Assembly: GCF_014529535.1 (NCBI RefSeq)
Contig: NW_023503292.1
Coordinates: forward strand, 1,275,354-1,339,353
Reading direction: 5' to 3'
Source of the DNA: Bradysia coprophila
Lineage: Eukaryota; Arthropoda; Insecta; Diptera; Sciaridae
DNA length: 64,000 bases
The notes under the pieces: generated by a model
What the model saw: the letters and a program-made list of their open reading frames with translations, nothing else
The model's database searches: none
Told to the model about the DNA's origin: nothing
Shown here: in pieces, positions 23,251 through 35,727 of the stretch
How positions within the stretch are numbered: the first letter of the stretch is position 1
How the letters are laid out: each line of letters starts with the position of its first letter
Made by a program: the position numbers and the translations under genes

Positions 23251-23832
23251 TTTGGTTGTTTGCCGATCAGCTTAAGACTGAAATTTATTAAATGAAGAGA
23301 CGTGTGGTGATTTAATACTTCTACGAACTTCCAATGGCTATCTTGTAGCAATTGTTTATTATCGTCCTGATAAAAAGTATTATCGTATTGCTTATTAAGT
23401 AAGATGATTCAATGCGTCGTTGTTCCTATCACATAACGACGATTAACTAATGAAAAGCTATCGTACGATACCGAAGCCGAGACCGAGCCTTAAGAGAAAG
23501 TTGTCGTTAAATAAATATTATTTACCACTTCCTGCGATGTTATATCCTATGTTATGCCTTCGACTGTAATATTTAAGCTATTTGCTGCGCGTTTGTAAGA
23601 CTCGGTTCGAATCTGGTACCATTGATCCTGATTTTCAGGTCGACCGGACGATATTCGAATCTGAACTGACGTGACCTGATATCTGAGGATCAGTAAAATC
23701 CCTGATATACCTAAAATCTGACCTGGTTTACCTGAATTTGTACCGATTTTCAGATATCAGGTCAATTCGTCAGGTAAAAAAATTTCAGGTTCATATTCTA
23801 ATTTTTAATCATATTCTGACAGTCTAAGCTTC
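23251..23832. other. upstream region of the lectin gene
   Basis: On the minus strand TTTCAGTCTT near 23275-23284 resembles an arthropod initiator (TCAGT), about 30 bp before the start codon. At 23630-23790 there is a repeat-like stretch dominated by CCTGA/TCAGG motifs in both orientations, probably an old inverted-repeat element. Confidence 0.4.
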
Positions 23833-23956
23833 ATACAATCGCTAAAACGAACTGGTGTGCATACGTTATTTTGCACCAGATGGTCACATACAATTCCAAA
23901 TGGGACCAGCTGGTGCAAAATAACGTATGCACACCAGTTTGATTTAGCGATTGTAT
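23833..23956. mobile_element. 124-bp hairpin MITE
   Basis: Arms of about 48 bp run ATACAATCGCTAAAACGAAC, then TGGTGTGCATACGTTATTTT, then GCACCAG, mirrored on the right. The loop is short. No coding. Confidence 0.85.
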
Positions 23957-24613
23957 TTTGAGACCTGTTCTAAGCCTTATGTGTTTGGGCTTATGTATTT
24001 TATGCCATCAAATCCACATTAGAAGGCAAAGTGCACAAATGTACTGTTTTACAAAAGGCGGGTTAAAAACTCGAGTTGTTTATGCCGACTTCCTGCGATA
24101 TTATCTTCTGTTCTTGGACTGAATAATATTAAACTCGGTGCAGCGCGTTTGGGTTTTTTTTATTTATTTATGTCTGTTTAGAGACTAACTAACAGAGCAA
24201 AAGGCTCAATAACAAATCAGTTTAATCAGGCTTATCTATATAAGGTCGAACGTGCAAAAACATTCAGTGTTATGTATAAGAGGTTCCGAGGGTTCAGTTC
24301 AGACACACACTCAAGACATGTGATGCTGCCTAGTATTTACGAACGAAATGAAAAATTGTGTAGTGGTGCCATCTATGTATTTCGAACTGTAAAACTTTGC
24401 GCGGATAGTTTCAAATTATAGGAAAAAACTGAAAAGTATTCAATAAAATACAGTCAGAGGCTGTTAAATTTTAGCATGAATTTACTTCAGCTGATCCACA
24501 TATCCAATCAAGACTGTACTTTAGTCTTACAGGTTTTATGTTCAACATATGCAATCAAAACTGCTTATACCGCCTCTGCAAGCGCGATGATAGATACACC
24601 GATAACTGAAATG
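23957..24613. other. intergenic DNA with a possible decayed SINE or LINE tail
   Basis: Near 24155-24215 the minus strand reads AGCCTTTTGCTCTGTTAG and then an (AAAT)n run, which resembles a retroelement tail. The body is too decayed to name. No gene seen. Confidence 0.3.
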
Positions 24614-24624
24614 ATTTCGGCTCT

Positions 24625-27600
24625 TCTTCTTCTCTTCTTCTTCTTTTTCAGCCTGTTTCTATCCACTGCTGGATGTAGGCCTCTCCAACTTCTTTCCATT
24701 TCGTACGATCCATTGCCATTTGCTGCCAGTTTGTACCTGCAATATTCTTAATTCCGTTTGTCCATCTCTCTGGTGGTCTACCTATAGCTCGTCTTTTATA
24801 TGGTCGCCAGTTCATGATCTTTTTGGTCCAACGTTCGTCTGTCCTTCTTGCAATATGTCCCGCCCAGCTCCATTTCAGAGATGCTATTCTTTCCATGACA
24901 TCAACGATCCTGGTTTGTTGTCGAATCCATTGATTCGTCATTCTGTCTCTGATTGTTATTCCAAGCATACTCCGTTCCATGGCTCTTTGTGTCACTCTCA
25001 ATTTATCTTCGGATGCTTTTGTTAAAGTTAACGTTTCCGCTCCATAAGTGAGCACTGGAAGGACACAAGTGTCGAAAACTTTGCGTTTCAGACTATTATT
25101 CATTTTGCTTTTGAAAATTAGTCTGAGTTTTCCGAACGCTGCCCATGCAAGACCAATCCTACGTCTTATTTCTGCAGTTTGGTTGTCCAGACCTAACTTC
25201 AGTTTATGTCCTACATATACATAGCTGTCGACTCGTTCAATGACAGTGTCACCAATTTTGATTTCTCTATCGTCCCCGATGTTGGTCATGACTTTTGTTT
25301 TCGATAAGTTCATCTTGAGGCCAACTTTGCTCGCCTCTTCACTTAACTGTTGTAGCATAAGCTGAGCCTGACCTAGATTCGCTGCTATCGGTACAATGTC
25401 ATCAGCGAAGCGGAGATTGCTCAGGTACTCTCCATTTATATTTATTCCCATTTTACTCCAGTTTAACTTCCTAAAAATACTCTGCAGAATCGCCGTGAAT
25501 AATTTCGGTGAAATGGTGTCACCCTGCCTTACACCTCGGCCAATTCTGAATTTCTCCGTGCTCTTATGAAGTTTTATACATGAAGTAGCATTTTTGTACA
25601 CATATCGAATTGTGTTGGAGTACCTTGAGTCTACTCTACATTCGTCTAATGCGTCCAATATCGACCATGTTTCCACTGAATCGAAAGCTTTTTCGAAGTC
25701 TATGAATAGCAAGACTATGTCGATGTTGTATTCACGACACTTCTCAATAAGCGTTCTCATCACCTGCAAATGGTCGTTTGTGCTGAAACCAGATCTGAAA
25801 GCAGCTTGTTCAACAGGTTGGTAGAAGTCGAACTTGTTAGTGTTCCTCTTCGTAATGATTTTCATAAACAACTTGTAGAGTGTTGACAATAGGCTTATGG
25901 GTCGGTAATTTTCCAGCTTTGTTATGTCTCCTTTTTTATGCAGCAATGTAATTACCGCATTTTCCCAGGCTTCTGGTACTTCTTCCCATTGGAGACATTG
26001 ATTAAACAAAGCCGTGATTGCCTTTAATAATGAGTCTCCACCTAGTTTAATGGCTTCCACTGGAACACCATCTTCTCCGGGAGACTTTTTGTTTTTCATC
26101 TTGGCTACTGCAGCTTTGACTTCATCAACAGTTATGTCGGGCATATCCTCCGATCCCACGTTTCTTATTATTGGTCTATCTTCGGTTTCTTCCGTTGGGC
26201 TCTGTCTTGCTGAAGAAAACAAATTCTCATAAAATTCTGTTGCAATGTTTAATATCGCATTTCGATCCGTTTGGATCGTTCCTGTTTTGTCTCGTAATTT
26301 GAAGATTTCTTTTTTGGCGTTTGTCATTTTTCTCCGTAGGACTTTCATATTGCAGTTAGCTTCAATTATGTTTTGAGCCAATTGGACATTATATTTTCTT
26401 TGATCTGATCTCCTTGCTTTGTTGATACTTTTAGACAGGTTCCGGTATTCCACCGAATCTCGTCCTCCGTTTTTTACCAACTCTGCTCTGCTTGCGATCA
26501 GGTCTAATGTTTCTCTGCTGAGTTTCGATTCTTTCCCTTGGACGGATTTGCATTTGGATTTCATGAAACCCATTATTGTATCGACGATTTTGGTATTCAA
26601 TTCGTCCAATGTTTCACATTGATTGTTGACGTTATCTAATTCGGCAGTCATTTTCGTAGCAAATTCTTCATTTTGTGTGTAAAGCCGTTGTACGTCAATC
26701 CTTTCACTTTTTTGAACTAGTTGTGATCTTTGAAATCTGGTATTTAACGTGATTCTTGCACGAACCATTCGGTGATCACTGCCTGTTGAAAAATTGTTTA
26801 GGACTGTAACGTTCTTAACGGTTGACTTACAGCCAGTTATGATGTAATCGATCTCATTTTTCGTTACACCATCTGCACTAGCCCAAGTCCATTTCCGTTG
26901 AGGCTTTCCTGCAAAAAATGAATTCATTGCGTACAAATTGTGTTGCTGTAAGAAGTTGAGTAAAGTATTTCCACGCTCATTTCTTTGGTCGTTGCTAAAA
27001 CTACCAACAGAAACTTCGGAGTCTTCTTCTCGTTTTCCCAGCTTCGCATTGAAATCACCGATTAGATATTGGTAATGTGAAGGGTTTTCGTCCAGAGCTT
27101 TCCTCGACATCTTCATAGAATCTTTCTACTTCTTCGTCATCATGGGTGGACGTGGGTGCGTAAACCTGAATTAATTTGACACTGTATCTGTTATTTATCT
27201 TCAGGCTTACGTATATCACTCGATCGGATATGCTTTTCGTGTGAATTATGCGATCCGACCACCGCTTGTTTATGAACAATCCGACACCGTGCATCAGCAT
27301 CTGACTGTCACTTCCTCGGTAGAAGAATGTATGCCCTGATTGTAATTTCAGGCATTCCTCTCCCAGGTTTTCTCACTTCGCTCACTCCCACAACATCCCA
27401 TTTTATCTTTTCTAGCTCTTCTTCCATTTCTTGCATTTTTTGTCTTGACGACAATGTTCTGGCATTATATGTGGCAATGTATAATTCGTTATGGCTTCGT
27501 TTGAAGGTTTTTAGCATTAAAACACCACGCTTGCTACTGCGGGTTGGTGAGTGTGAAAGCTTTACTTTGCTCGCCCCCGGTAATCCTCGAGCTCTGACCC

Positions 27601-27985
27601 GCACATTTCTGCACGTTTCGGGACCACCGTGCCTATCAAAGTGCACAGTGCCCGACGGGGTAGTGTTACTCTTTTTGAACATTCTTTTCCATAAAGCTTT
27701 GCCCATTCTTTTGAACCTATCTGAGCAAAAGGTTATTCGTCCTTTAAAAGCTTAACCTAGTAGCTAATAAGAATTCTGGGATCGTTCTATCCTTTGGCTT
27801 CCTGATCGTGTTGTTTCACCTCAACGTTGGTCCCTTAACCCCAATTCTTTCGGCTTCCAGCTCACGATTCATTCAACCTTAAGATTGATTTATCTAATCC
27901 TATCTTATCTACTGCTACGTCCTCGTTAAACTTCATTCCCTCCACTCTTTTTCAAACTGGCTTGGGACAGTCTTTGGCGGTGTTT
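24625..27985 (-). mobile_element. full-length RTE-clade LINE with 10-bp TSD
   Basis: The direct repeat TTTCGGCTCT sits at 24615-24624 and 27986-27995, bounding a 3361-bp insertion, the usual size for RTE elements. On the minus strand about 280 bp of 5' leader precede an apurinic endonuclease region, reverse transcriptase, a short C-terminal region and a GAA/AAG-rich tail. The tail directly follows the stop codon, leaving almost no 3' UTR, as in RTE. Confidence 0.93.
24648..27706 (-). pseudogene. RTE endonuclease-reverse transcriptase ORF, frameshifted
   Basis: Three overlapping frames together make one protein: 27706-27308 (endonuclease start, YNARTLSSRQKMQEMEEEL, DVVGVSEVR), 27300-27055 (endonuclease middle, VYAPTSTHDDEEVERFYED) and 27116-24648 (822 codons). 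The last frame holds the endonuclease end with IGDFNAKLG and SDHRMV, then RT motifs: LLHKKGD, YRPISLL, IDFEKAFDSV, GVRQGDTISPKLF, the catalytic FADD box (with Phe) and the C-terminal RRAIGRPPERW. At least two frameshifts separate the endonuclease frames, so this copy should not make an intact enzyme. The RT part has no stops. Compared with the copy at 58.9 kb it differs at about a dozen residues. Confidence 0.92.
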
Positions 27986-27995
27986 TTTCGGCTCT

Positions 27996-28118
27996 ATGTC
28001 TACTAAAACGATACATTTTCAGGTCATTAAAGAGGTCCTTTACTACTACTACATAAAATGATACCATTCAAAGGTTTTATATTAGCCACAACAAAAGTAC
28101 CCCCTCGTATGGCACTGT
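27996..28118. other. short spacer between LINE and foldback element B
   Basis: No feature recognised. Confidence 0.3.
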
Positions 28119-28127
28119 TTGTTTTCA

Positions 28128-29103
28128 GGAAGTGACTATTCGCAGTCATCTGCAAATAGTCAATATTAATGCTATTCGCAGTCAACTGCTAATAGTCAAT
28201 ATTGATGCTATTCGCAGTCAACTACCAATAGTCAATTTTGATGTTGTTCGCAGTCAACTGCTAATAGTCAATTTTGATGCTATTCGCAGTTACTTATTTG
28301 AAAAATTGTAAATAACTAAAAATATCTTCTAAAATAAAAGTAGAGCAAGTTGGGACAATTGTTGGTTTGTTACTTATATTAAAACAAAGAAAATTCGTTC
28401 AGTCAAAAAATGAGATTTGTTCGATAATTTGTAAAATATATATATTTCAAAATGTAACGAAAGAAACTGATTATCCATTGTATAAGCTTTGGAGACTGTT
28501 GGTCACATATAAAAAGTTTTAACTAGGGATTGATCCTCCCTTTTACCAACTGTATCATTACAGATTGTTGATCCCTTTGTCAAACTGTGACATTACAAAG
28601 TGCTGCTCCCTATAACAAAACAGACTGTCGCTCCCTTTTACAAACTGTAACATTACAAAGTGCTGATACAAACTTTGACATAACAGAGTGTTGCTCCTAT
28701 TTACAAACTGTAACATTGCAGACTGTCTTTCCCTTTTACGAACTGTATTATTACATAGTGATTACAGAGAGATTACAAACTGTAACATTACACACTGTTG
28801 ATCCCTTTTACAAACTGTGACATTACAGACTTTTGCTGCCTATTACAAACTGCGATTGTACAGACTCTTGCGCCCCTTTACAAAACTTGAATTACAAATT
28901 CTAAAAACATTCAATATTAATGCTATTCGCAGACTAATTGTGCCTTCACATTGATGATAAATGCTTTTGCGCTGCGCAAAATCAGTTCTCATCAATGTGA
29001 AGGCTTAATTAGTGTGCGAATAGCATTAATATTGACTATTCGCAGCTGACTGCGAATAGTATCAATATTGACTATTGGCAGTTGACTGCGAATAGCATGT
29101 GCC
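28128..29103. mobile_element. foldback-type element B, 976 bp, 9-bp TSD TTGTTTTCA
   Basis: TTGTTTTCA flanks both ends (28119-28127, 29104-29112). The left array at 28130-28290 has four to five units like CTATTCGCAGTCAACTGC, then a spacer CAATATTGATG. The right array at 28915-29095 has inverted counterparts. An imperfect hairpin at 28930-29025 has the same core TTTTGCGCTGCGCAAAA as element A. Ends resemble A: AAGTGACTATT at the left and AATAGCATGTGCC at the right, against AATAGCACGCGCC in A. Confidence 0.87.
28528..28895 (+). repeat. degenerate minisatellite inside element B
   Basis: About nine to ten units of roughly 30-40 bp built on TTTTACAAACTGTAACATTA, then CAGACTGTTGCTCCC. The 77-codon ORF at 28587-28820 is just the translated repeat (LQTVTLQS recurs) and is not a gene. 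Confidence 0.85.
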
Positions 29104-29112
29104 TTGTTTTCA

Positions 29113-31480
29113 CATTAGAATTTTTTTTTCTTCAAATCAGTGCCAGATTAGGTACCACCCAACCAGCAGATTAAATTTTGTAGTGGTTGTTCATCGTCAA
29201 ATAGCCAAAATTGATTAATGGTTCTCTAACAATTTTTTACTTATCTTTGTTCATTATCACATAGTATGGTCAATATGTGTCAGTCCGGCGGTAAATACAT
29301 GATTAATAGATAATATATGACGTATGATTAGGGCAATAAGTTGTATGCTATCTAAAACATTCATTGGCAAAAATGCTAATCATAAAATTTGAAATTTTGT
29401 TCGTGTGGGAACACTTGAAAAGTGAACGGTCGATGTTAATTTTGCTGTGCCTTTTGTGTTGGAATAACCGATCGGGTATGTTTAAATACTCCCAGATTTG
29501 GGACAAGCTCTATTAGTGGTAGAAAATAGCCTATCAAGAAAAATATACATTTTTTTTTACTAGGGAGGGAAAATGGCCTTCCCTTGTATAGTAATATACT
29601 ATATCATAGTGACTGCGAACATTGGAATGTATGGATTTGTATTAGTAACGAAGACAAACATTGATGGCCAAGTCACACCTGGTATAAACCATATTTTGGT
29701 ATGTTGTCAACGCACCAGCATTTGCGCATGTTGATTTCAGGTATACCACAATCGAAAGGAGTGTCATACATTCGACGTACATCGACGTCGAACATCATAA
29801 AAACAAATTCATAAAACTAAGTTACTATACATTTCATCATGTCATTGTCAAGTGTAGGGCAAATGCTGGTGTGTTGATGTATATAGGCATAGATAGATAG
29901 TGTACAGTATGGAGCTTTGTGGTATCAGCTGGTGGCAATGAAGCCGCAAACTAGTTTTATGAAGCTTGAAACAAATAAGCGTATTGCTTTTTCAATTCTA
30001 TGGCGGTATAATATGTTTTCGTATGTGCGTTTGGCTTTCGACAATAACAATATTGATTGAAAGTAATTCTACTACGTAATAAACCGAAATATATGCATTC
30101 ACCAAAAAAACTTAATATTATTGATTGCTATTAGGATGTTGTTGTAATACATCATATATGTAATATACATCAGAAACGGTGATTCAAATAATGTTAATCC
30201 GAAGTGAATCGAAGGTCATTAAAATGCAGAAGAAGCCATTGCCATCATGGAAATATGAAGTATTTATAAACAAAAAAAAGTTAATTTTTTGTCGTCGTGA
30301 ATAAAATTTAACTTTACCTCGGGTTCATTGGATGAAAGTTGGTGCCGTCCAAGCAAGAACGAATGTTTTTTTTTACCAAGCGTGAAGTATAAGTCTGCTC
30401 AAGGATGTGACGTAAAGTCAATGTTACTTGGCGGCGGCGATGTTTTTGAGTAAACCGTACTCGTCTTCGCTTCGAACTTCACACATTTTCAAGCATTTTT
30501 GTCCATTGGTAAGTAATGACTTGTGGTTATCATTACATTTGTTTTCAAAAAATTATTTCCTCTACTACGGCTCGATCGGTAAATTTCACACAAGAAATTT
30601 CCAGCATTTGTCCCATTGATTATACGAAATGTCTGCATTTCTTCCCTGGTAATTTTGACTAAGATGACTAATTCGACTGCACGTTTTTGTTTCAGTGCTT
30701 GTTGCAATCCAACGATTTCATTTTTGTGTGTGAAATTTCTATGTCGCAAAAATGTTTAAAATATTTGCATACACTTTTCGTCTGACTAAATAACATGTAA
30801 ATCTAGACCTCTTAATAAACCTGTATTTTGTTTCATCAACAAAAACAAATAAACGAACCGACATCAGACAATTTCGATGTAGCTTCGATTGACTCCGAGC
30901 ACGCATTTGAATATTTTGAAATATTTTATTTCTCAGTTCTGAGATGATTGTCACAAAGTAATAAAGTTGAAAGAGTCGAACACTTTTATGTAAAAATTTA
31001 TTTCGATAAATCTTGTACACAACAGACTAAGTGATAATATTTTGAGCACGTTATGCTTGTCGGTATGAAATTTAATTTTGTTTACAAACCCGCAGTTTAC
31101 TTGCTTCTTTCGTTAATGATTTTAACATTTAATAGTCTCACTCACAAAACATAAACAAAAACATCGAGATTTTCTGTTAGAGATTCGTCTAATCTTGAAC
31201 AGGACTACGCTATAAATTTGCATACAAAAACTTTTTTACGAAACGCACGGGACTCCGGACCCGGACCATAATATCGTCGTAACAAGAAATTGTGTTAGTT
31301 ACATAAATAGCTGTGGTCCTTCGATTGTGTGCCTATGGTACAGCCCAGTTGGTTTCCGATAAACCGTGTTCAGACACGTGCTTATACCCATTTATCTGTC
31401 TAGAACGATAATCTCGAGCTTATCCCTCTAGGGAGTTTTTGTTTATCTCGATATATCTGTTCTCGACAGACAAAATATGA
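29113..31480. other. intergenic DNA with one inverted-repeat element
   Basis: At 29700-29880 the arms CAACGCACCAGCATTTGC / GCAAATGCTGGTGTGTTG suggest a 180-bp MITE. ORFs at 30428-31020 on both strands match nothing I recognise. The rest is AT-rich. Confidence 0.4.
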
Positions 31481-31593
31481 TATGCACCTATTGCCAGACT
31501 GTTATTTTGACGTGTAGGCGTTATTACCCACGCCTTCGGCTAGGGCAATAATGTCCTACACGTCAAAATACCAATCTTGGCAACAGGTGCATA
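31481..31593. mobile_element. 113-bp hairpin MITE
   Basis: Arms TATGCACCTATTGCCA, then TTATTTTGACGTGTAGG are mirrored by CCTACACGTCAAAATA, then TTGGCAACAGGTGCATA. Confidence 0.8.
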
Positions 31594-32527
31594 ATATATA
31601 TTACCCATTTACCACAATCACGCACGTGTGTGTGACTATTGACCCATGGTACCCATGGTAACTAAGAATGTATATATAGTGAAATGAAATACGTATCAAG
31701 TGGTGCTTGCAAACTTCGACATAAAGTTGAAAGTCACTCGCTGTAATTTTTTCTTTCTTTTTTGGTAAACATCAAAATGGTTTTCTACAGTTCAAATTCG
31801 ACTAAGACCTAATTGCGTAAAAGTTTGATTCATGCCAACTCAATCAATAGGCTAGTGATCAAGGAATTAGTAATATGGATTACCGATAATGGATTAAATG
31901 TAGTTTTTAAAAAATAAAAAAGAGACGTGATTTTGCTAAACAGAGGTAAAACGGCGTAAGTGGAAATCAAGCATTAGAGTCGTTCGTCAATAATACTCAT
32001 CCACAACACCGTATTGTATATTTACTTTTACATAGATTTTAAGAGCTTGAAGCTTATTTTGTATTCCACTGATATATTCCACCCATAAAATGGAGGATTA
32101 AAGAAACTTGAAACTTTCGAAAGCTTTTTAAAGCACACGAACAATGCGACAATGCTTAACGCGACAGTGTTAACAAATTGACTCTACAGTTCTTTCTGGT
32201 TTTGAAGACCCCTTTTTTGCGCTTCAACGAAATTCAACGGATCAACGCAATGTTGTACACACAATTTTCTCGTGCTACACATTTGCCTGGGTCTATTAGA
32301 GTGTTGTTGAATTATGTGGTATGTAGACCAATTCGGATCCCTGATGAAAAATCATCTGGCTGTATACCAAAATGTTGTTATCCCAAAATGCACCATCAGC
32401 TACAGCTGTATCGTCTCAGAACAAACACGCACCGCATCACATGTACATCACATGGAGCATATACGTTAACGGGTTTTGTGATAATCAGAAGTCAATTTAT
32501 GATAACTGAACAATCCAATTGAGAGAG
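31594..32527. other. upstream region of the SLC17 gene
   Basis: A TATATATA at 31670-31677 could drive a separate short transcript. ORFs are short and unrecognised. The real promoter of the carrier gene is probably the TATA box just downstream. Confidence 0.35.
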
Positions 32528-32537
32528 TATATAAAAA
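32528..32537 (+). promoter_or_regulatory. TATA box of the SLC17 gene
   Basis: TATATAAAAA lies about 105 bp before the start codon, leaving room for a start site near 32555-32562 and a short 5' UTR of about 75-85 bp. GGATCG at 32580 could serve as a downstream element. Confidence 0.55.
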
Positions 32538-32636
32538 CAAATCTTGACATCTAGTCGTGCATGTAGCGTTTCATGTGTCGGATCGAAATAGTCGAAAATT
32601 AAGAGAGAAAACAGAGTTCTTTTCACACAGAACAAT

Positions 32637-34748
32637 ATGGATACCAAGCACGAAGATCTGACTGAATACAAAATCGTTCCCGAAACGAGACCCATCTGGA
32701 AGAAAAGACGCTATCAGAATGTTGTGCTTGCATTTTGGGCTTTCATTATGGTTCACTCCCTAAGAACAAATCTATCAGTTGCAATTGTTTCAATGTCCAA
32801 AGAGGTAGGATTTTTACGATAGAGTGGTGATGGTGATTAAACTAAGATTGGAAATTGTACGGCTAGACGGTTCGCGCAATTTTTGGGAATAAATTAATTT
32901 TTAATATTTTCTTAGTTTGGTTGGGATACACAACGGCAAGGTGTTGTTCTATCAAGTTTCTTTTATGGATACATATCAACTCAACTGTTCGGTGGTTGGA
33001 TGGCGCGAAAAATTGGAGGCCATATAGTAATGTGGATTGCGTTTTTATCGATGATGAACTTCGTTTGAGTTTTTTACAATTTTTTTATTGTAGTTACTTG
33101 GCGTTGGTGTTGGATCTACGGCCGTTTTAACATTATTTTCTCCACTGGCTGCAAGACACAGCTCAGGTGCGTTCATAGCATTAAGAACGATCATGGGAGT
33201 CGTTGAAGGAGTTGCTTTCCCATCAATTTATGAAGTATGGTCGAAGTGGGCTCCACCATTAGAAAGGTTAGTGAAACGGTGTTTCCTTTTAGTAAGTAGC
33301 GGTATCTAACTTTATGGTAACGATGGACTGACCCATCTGTAGTTCCATCTTTCTATTCTCGAGAAACACTCGCTAAATTGTCATACAAATCTCACAAAAA
33401 TTGTCTAAATCACCGCTACTTTCTTACACGCCAATACAATGGTTTATTGTGTCGCAGACAGTTTAAAACATCCGAAAAATTAAAATAAAAATAGGTCAAG
33501 AATGGCGGGAACATCATATGCTGGAACTTATGTGGGCAGTGTGATTGCCCTGTCTACTTGCGGTGTAATTGCTGAACGGATGACCTGGGACTGGATTTTC
33601 TACATTTATGGAATTGTTGGTATTGTATGGTGGATAATGTGGGCATCGTTTGTTCGTGGCAGGTAAAAATTCAAATTGCTTCTGGAAGGCCAACTTGTGC
33701 TAATCGGACTGATTATTCCTGTTTTGCTAAGACCGGAAACGGATCCGTGGATTTGTGATGAGGAAAAGAACTACATTCTGGCTTGTCTGCAGCGGGCCGA
33801 AAACAAGAAAGCGTCCAGTGTTCCATGGCTTGCAATTGCTACGTCAGTGCCATTCTATGCGATCATAATCAGTCATTTCGCGGAAAATTGGGGACTGTAC
33901 ACAATGTTGACACAATTACCCACATACATGAACCGTAAGATTGCATTCGGTCATTCATATGTGCGAAAAACAGCTGCATTGAGGAAACACAAACCTATTT
34001 ACAGATTCACTTAACTTCGATCTGTCTGCAAGTGGTTTCTTGTCGTCAGTGCCTTACCTATCACTGGGTATTGTACTGTTCTTTGTCAGTTACTTAGCCG
34101 ATTGGGTGCAGAAACGTGGCTTCCTGACAACCGGTCAAACCAGGAAATATTTCAATTGTTCGGCATTCTTGGCACAAGTTCTATTTATGATGCTCACTGC
34201 ATACCAGAGCGACACAACTCTTATCATTGTTTTCCTCACTTTCGGCGCTGCAATTGGATCATTTGCTATATGTGGTTATGGTACGGTTCCACCAACAATA
34301 TTATTTAACGTAAATATTCTTATCGCTGCGTGTGTCTTTAGGCGTTAATCACTTGGACATTGCACCAAATTACGCCTCCATTCTAATGGGAATTTCCAAC
34401 ACAATCGGATCCATTCCTGGTATCGTCAGTCCAATTCTTACCGGATCAATTGTGACAGAACAATCGGTAAGATTTGAATACATTGCACCACCTGTTGTGG
34501 ATGCTGTTTTTACACCTGACTCATTTCAGAACTCCGAACAATGGAAGTGGATATTCATCATAGCGGCTATAATCTATGGCACCGGAGCGGTTACGTTTTG
34601 GTTTATGTCATCCGGCCAGGTACAGCACTGGGCTGTAGACAAACCGGACGTAGAAACTCCGTTTCAAAATAAATCAATTGATTCTCTTCACACCGATGTG
34701 ACGACCGATGAGAAACATCATGAAATTGCTGCGAAAGAGAGCCGATAG
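32637..34748 (+). CDS. SLC17-family anion/phosphate cotransporter (MFS)
   Basis: Twelve-helix major facilitator of the SLC17 family (inorganic-phosphate-cotransporter/sialin type), expected in plasma or organelle membranes, coupling organic anion or phosphate transport to an ion gradient. Eight exons: 32637-32804, 32916-33026, 33094-33266, 33495-33662, 33732-33934, 34005-34280, 34342-34466, 34530-34748, giving 480 aa. Family marks: RYQNVVLAFWAF, SLRTNLSVAIVSM, QGVVLSSFFYGY, GWMARKIGG, EGVAFPSIYEVWSKWAPP, SRMAGTSYAGTYVGS, then the loop DEEKNYI, ISHFAENWGLYTMLTQLPTY, and VNHLDIAPNYASILMGISNT. Length and order are normal. Substrate cannot be told. Introns are mostly 61-111 bp; the last (63 bp) is open and in frame, so retention would add 21 residues in the last loop. 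Confidence 0.94.
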
Positions 34749-35509
34749 TGTTGTCGGTCAGTATGTTAACAAAGAACTCAAGTTATTGTCTATTAATAAT
34801 ATAGTTTTATTTAAACGTGTCTCTAGACTATTTTGTGTGTTTTCTTTTGCTTTCTTTCTTGTTTATCCATAACATAAAGATAAGCGTGACCGGATCACTA
34901 AAATGGGTTGTGATGGAAGTTACAGATTTAGCCCAACGCACAGTGCGTTGTTTAGCCGCAACTTTGTAATTTTCTTTCTCGAATTTCACACGTAATTTAT
35001 ACTCAAACGGGAATAATTTTGTAATTTTACTTAAAAAATACAAACTCTACTACCGAGTCAAAACTGGAATTCTGGGATTCTTTGTTATACGTAAAGTGAA
35101 TAAGAGCGTAAGTAATACGGTAACGACCACAAAACGTAATTACAGTTTTACCCAAAAAAATATATCTCAACCTCAAAAGACGTCACACGTATAATAATTC
35201 ATTGTTCATAGCATCATCCCAGCGATGTTTATCGGCAGCAACCAATTGTCAGTTATCAAAACTCTATAAAACACCTTGAAATATCGAACAATAAATGGAA
35301 CTCCGATAAAAAATTGATAGATTAAAACGTTTGAGCGACTCTGTCGGCTATAAGCACTCTCATGTGGATAACATTAAATGCAAATCGTGACAACAAAGCT
35401 CTGGTTCAAATAGCAGTCCTCCTACTGTATAATCTTCTGTTTTAACATCACAATTGGAGAAGGTTAAGAAGCATCGAAAACATTTTTTTATATTACTAGT
35501 AAGGTCATA
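34749..35509. other. region 3' of the SLC17 gene
   Basis: Contains the presumed 3' UTR. No canonical AATAAA close to the stop, and TTAATAATA near 34793 is the nearest weak match. No other gene. Confidence 0.35.
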
Positions 35510-35645
35510 ATGTCTACTAGATGCAAGAAAACCATTGATCTGATTGCATATATGCTAACCAATCGACTCTTACAAGTGCACATGGGAGCAAGGATGAGTT
35601 CATGGAGAACATTAAATAGTGGATTAGCTCAAGGTGGGGTGCAAC
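35510..35645 (+). mobile_element. short relic of a LINE reverse transcriptase
   Basis: The translation has KKTIDLIAYMLTNRLLQVHM, then SSWRTLNSGLAQGGV, which matches the LTNR...LNxGLPQGSVL palm region of jockey/CR1-like reverse transcriptases. Only about 45 codons survive. Confidence 0.6.
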
Positions 35646-35727
35646 TGAAAAGACGACTGTTTTACAATTTGTGTAAAGAGGGAGGCGCTACTCATGCTGA
35701 GTTAAGTGGACAAAAAAATGGGGAACG

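Noticed and set aside
28587-28820. 77-codon ORF
   Set aside because: It is the translation of a minisatellite (LQTVTLQS repeated) inside foldback element B.
34028-34308. alternative frame ORF in the SLC17 gene (34102-34308)
   Set aside because: Out-of-frame shadow; the carrier frame continues through this exon.
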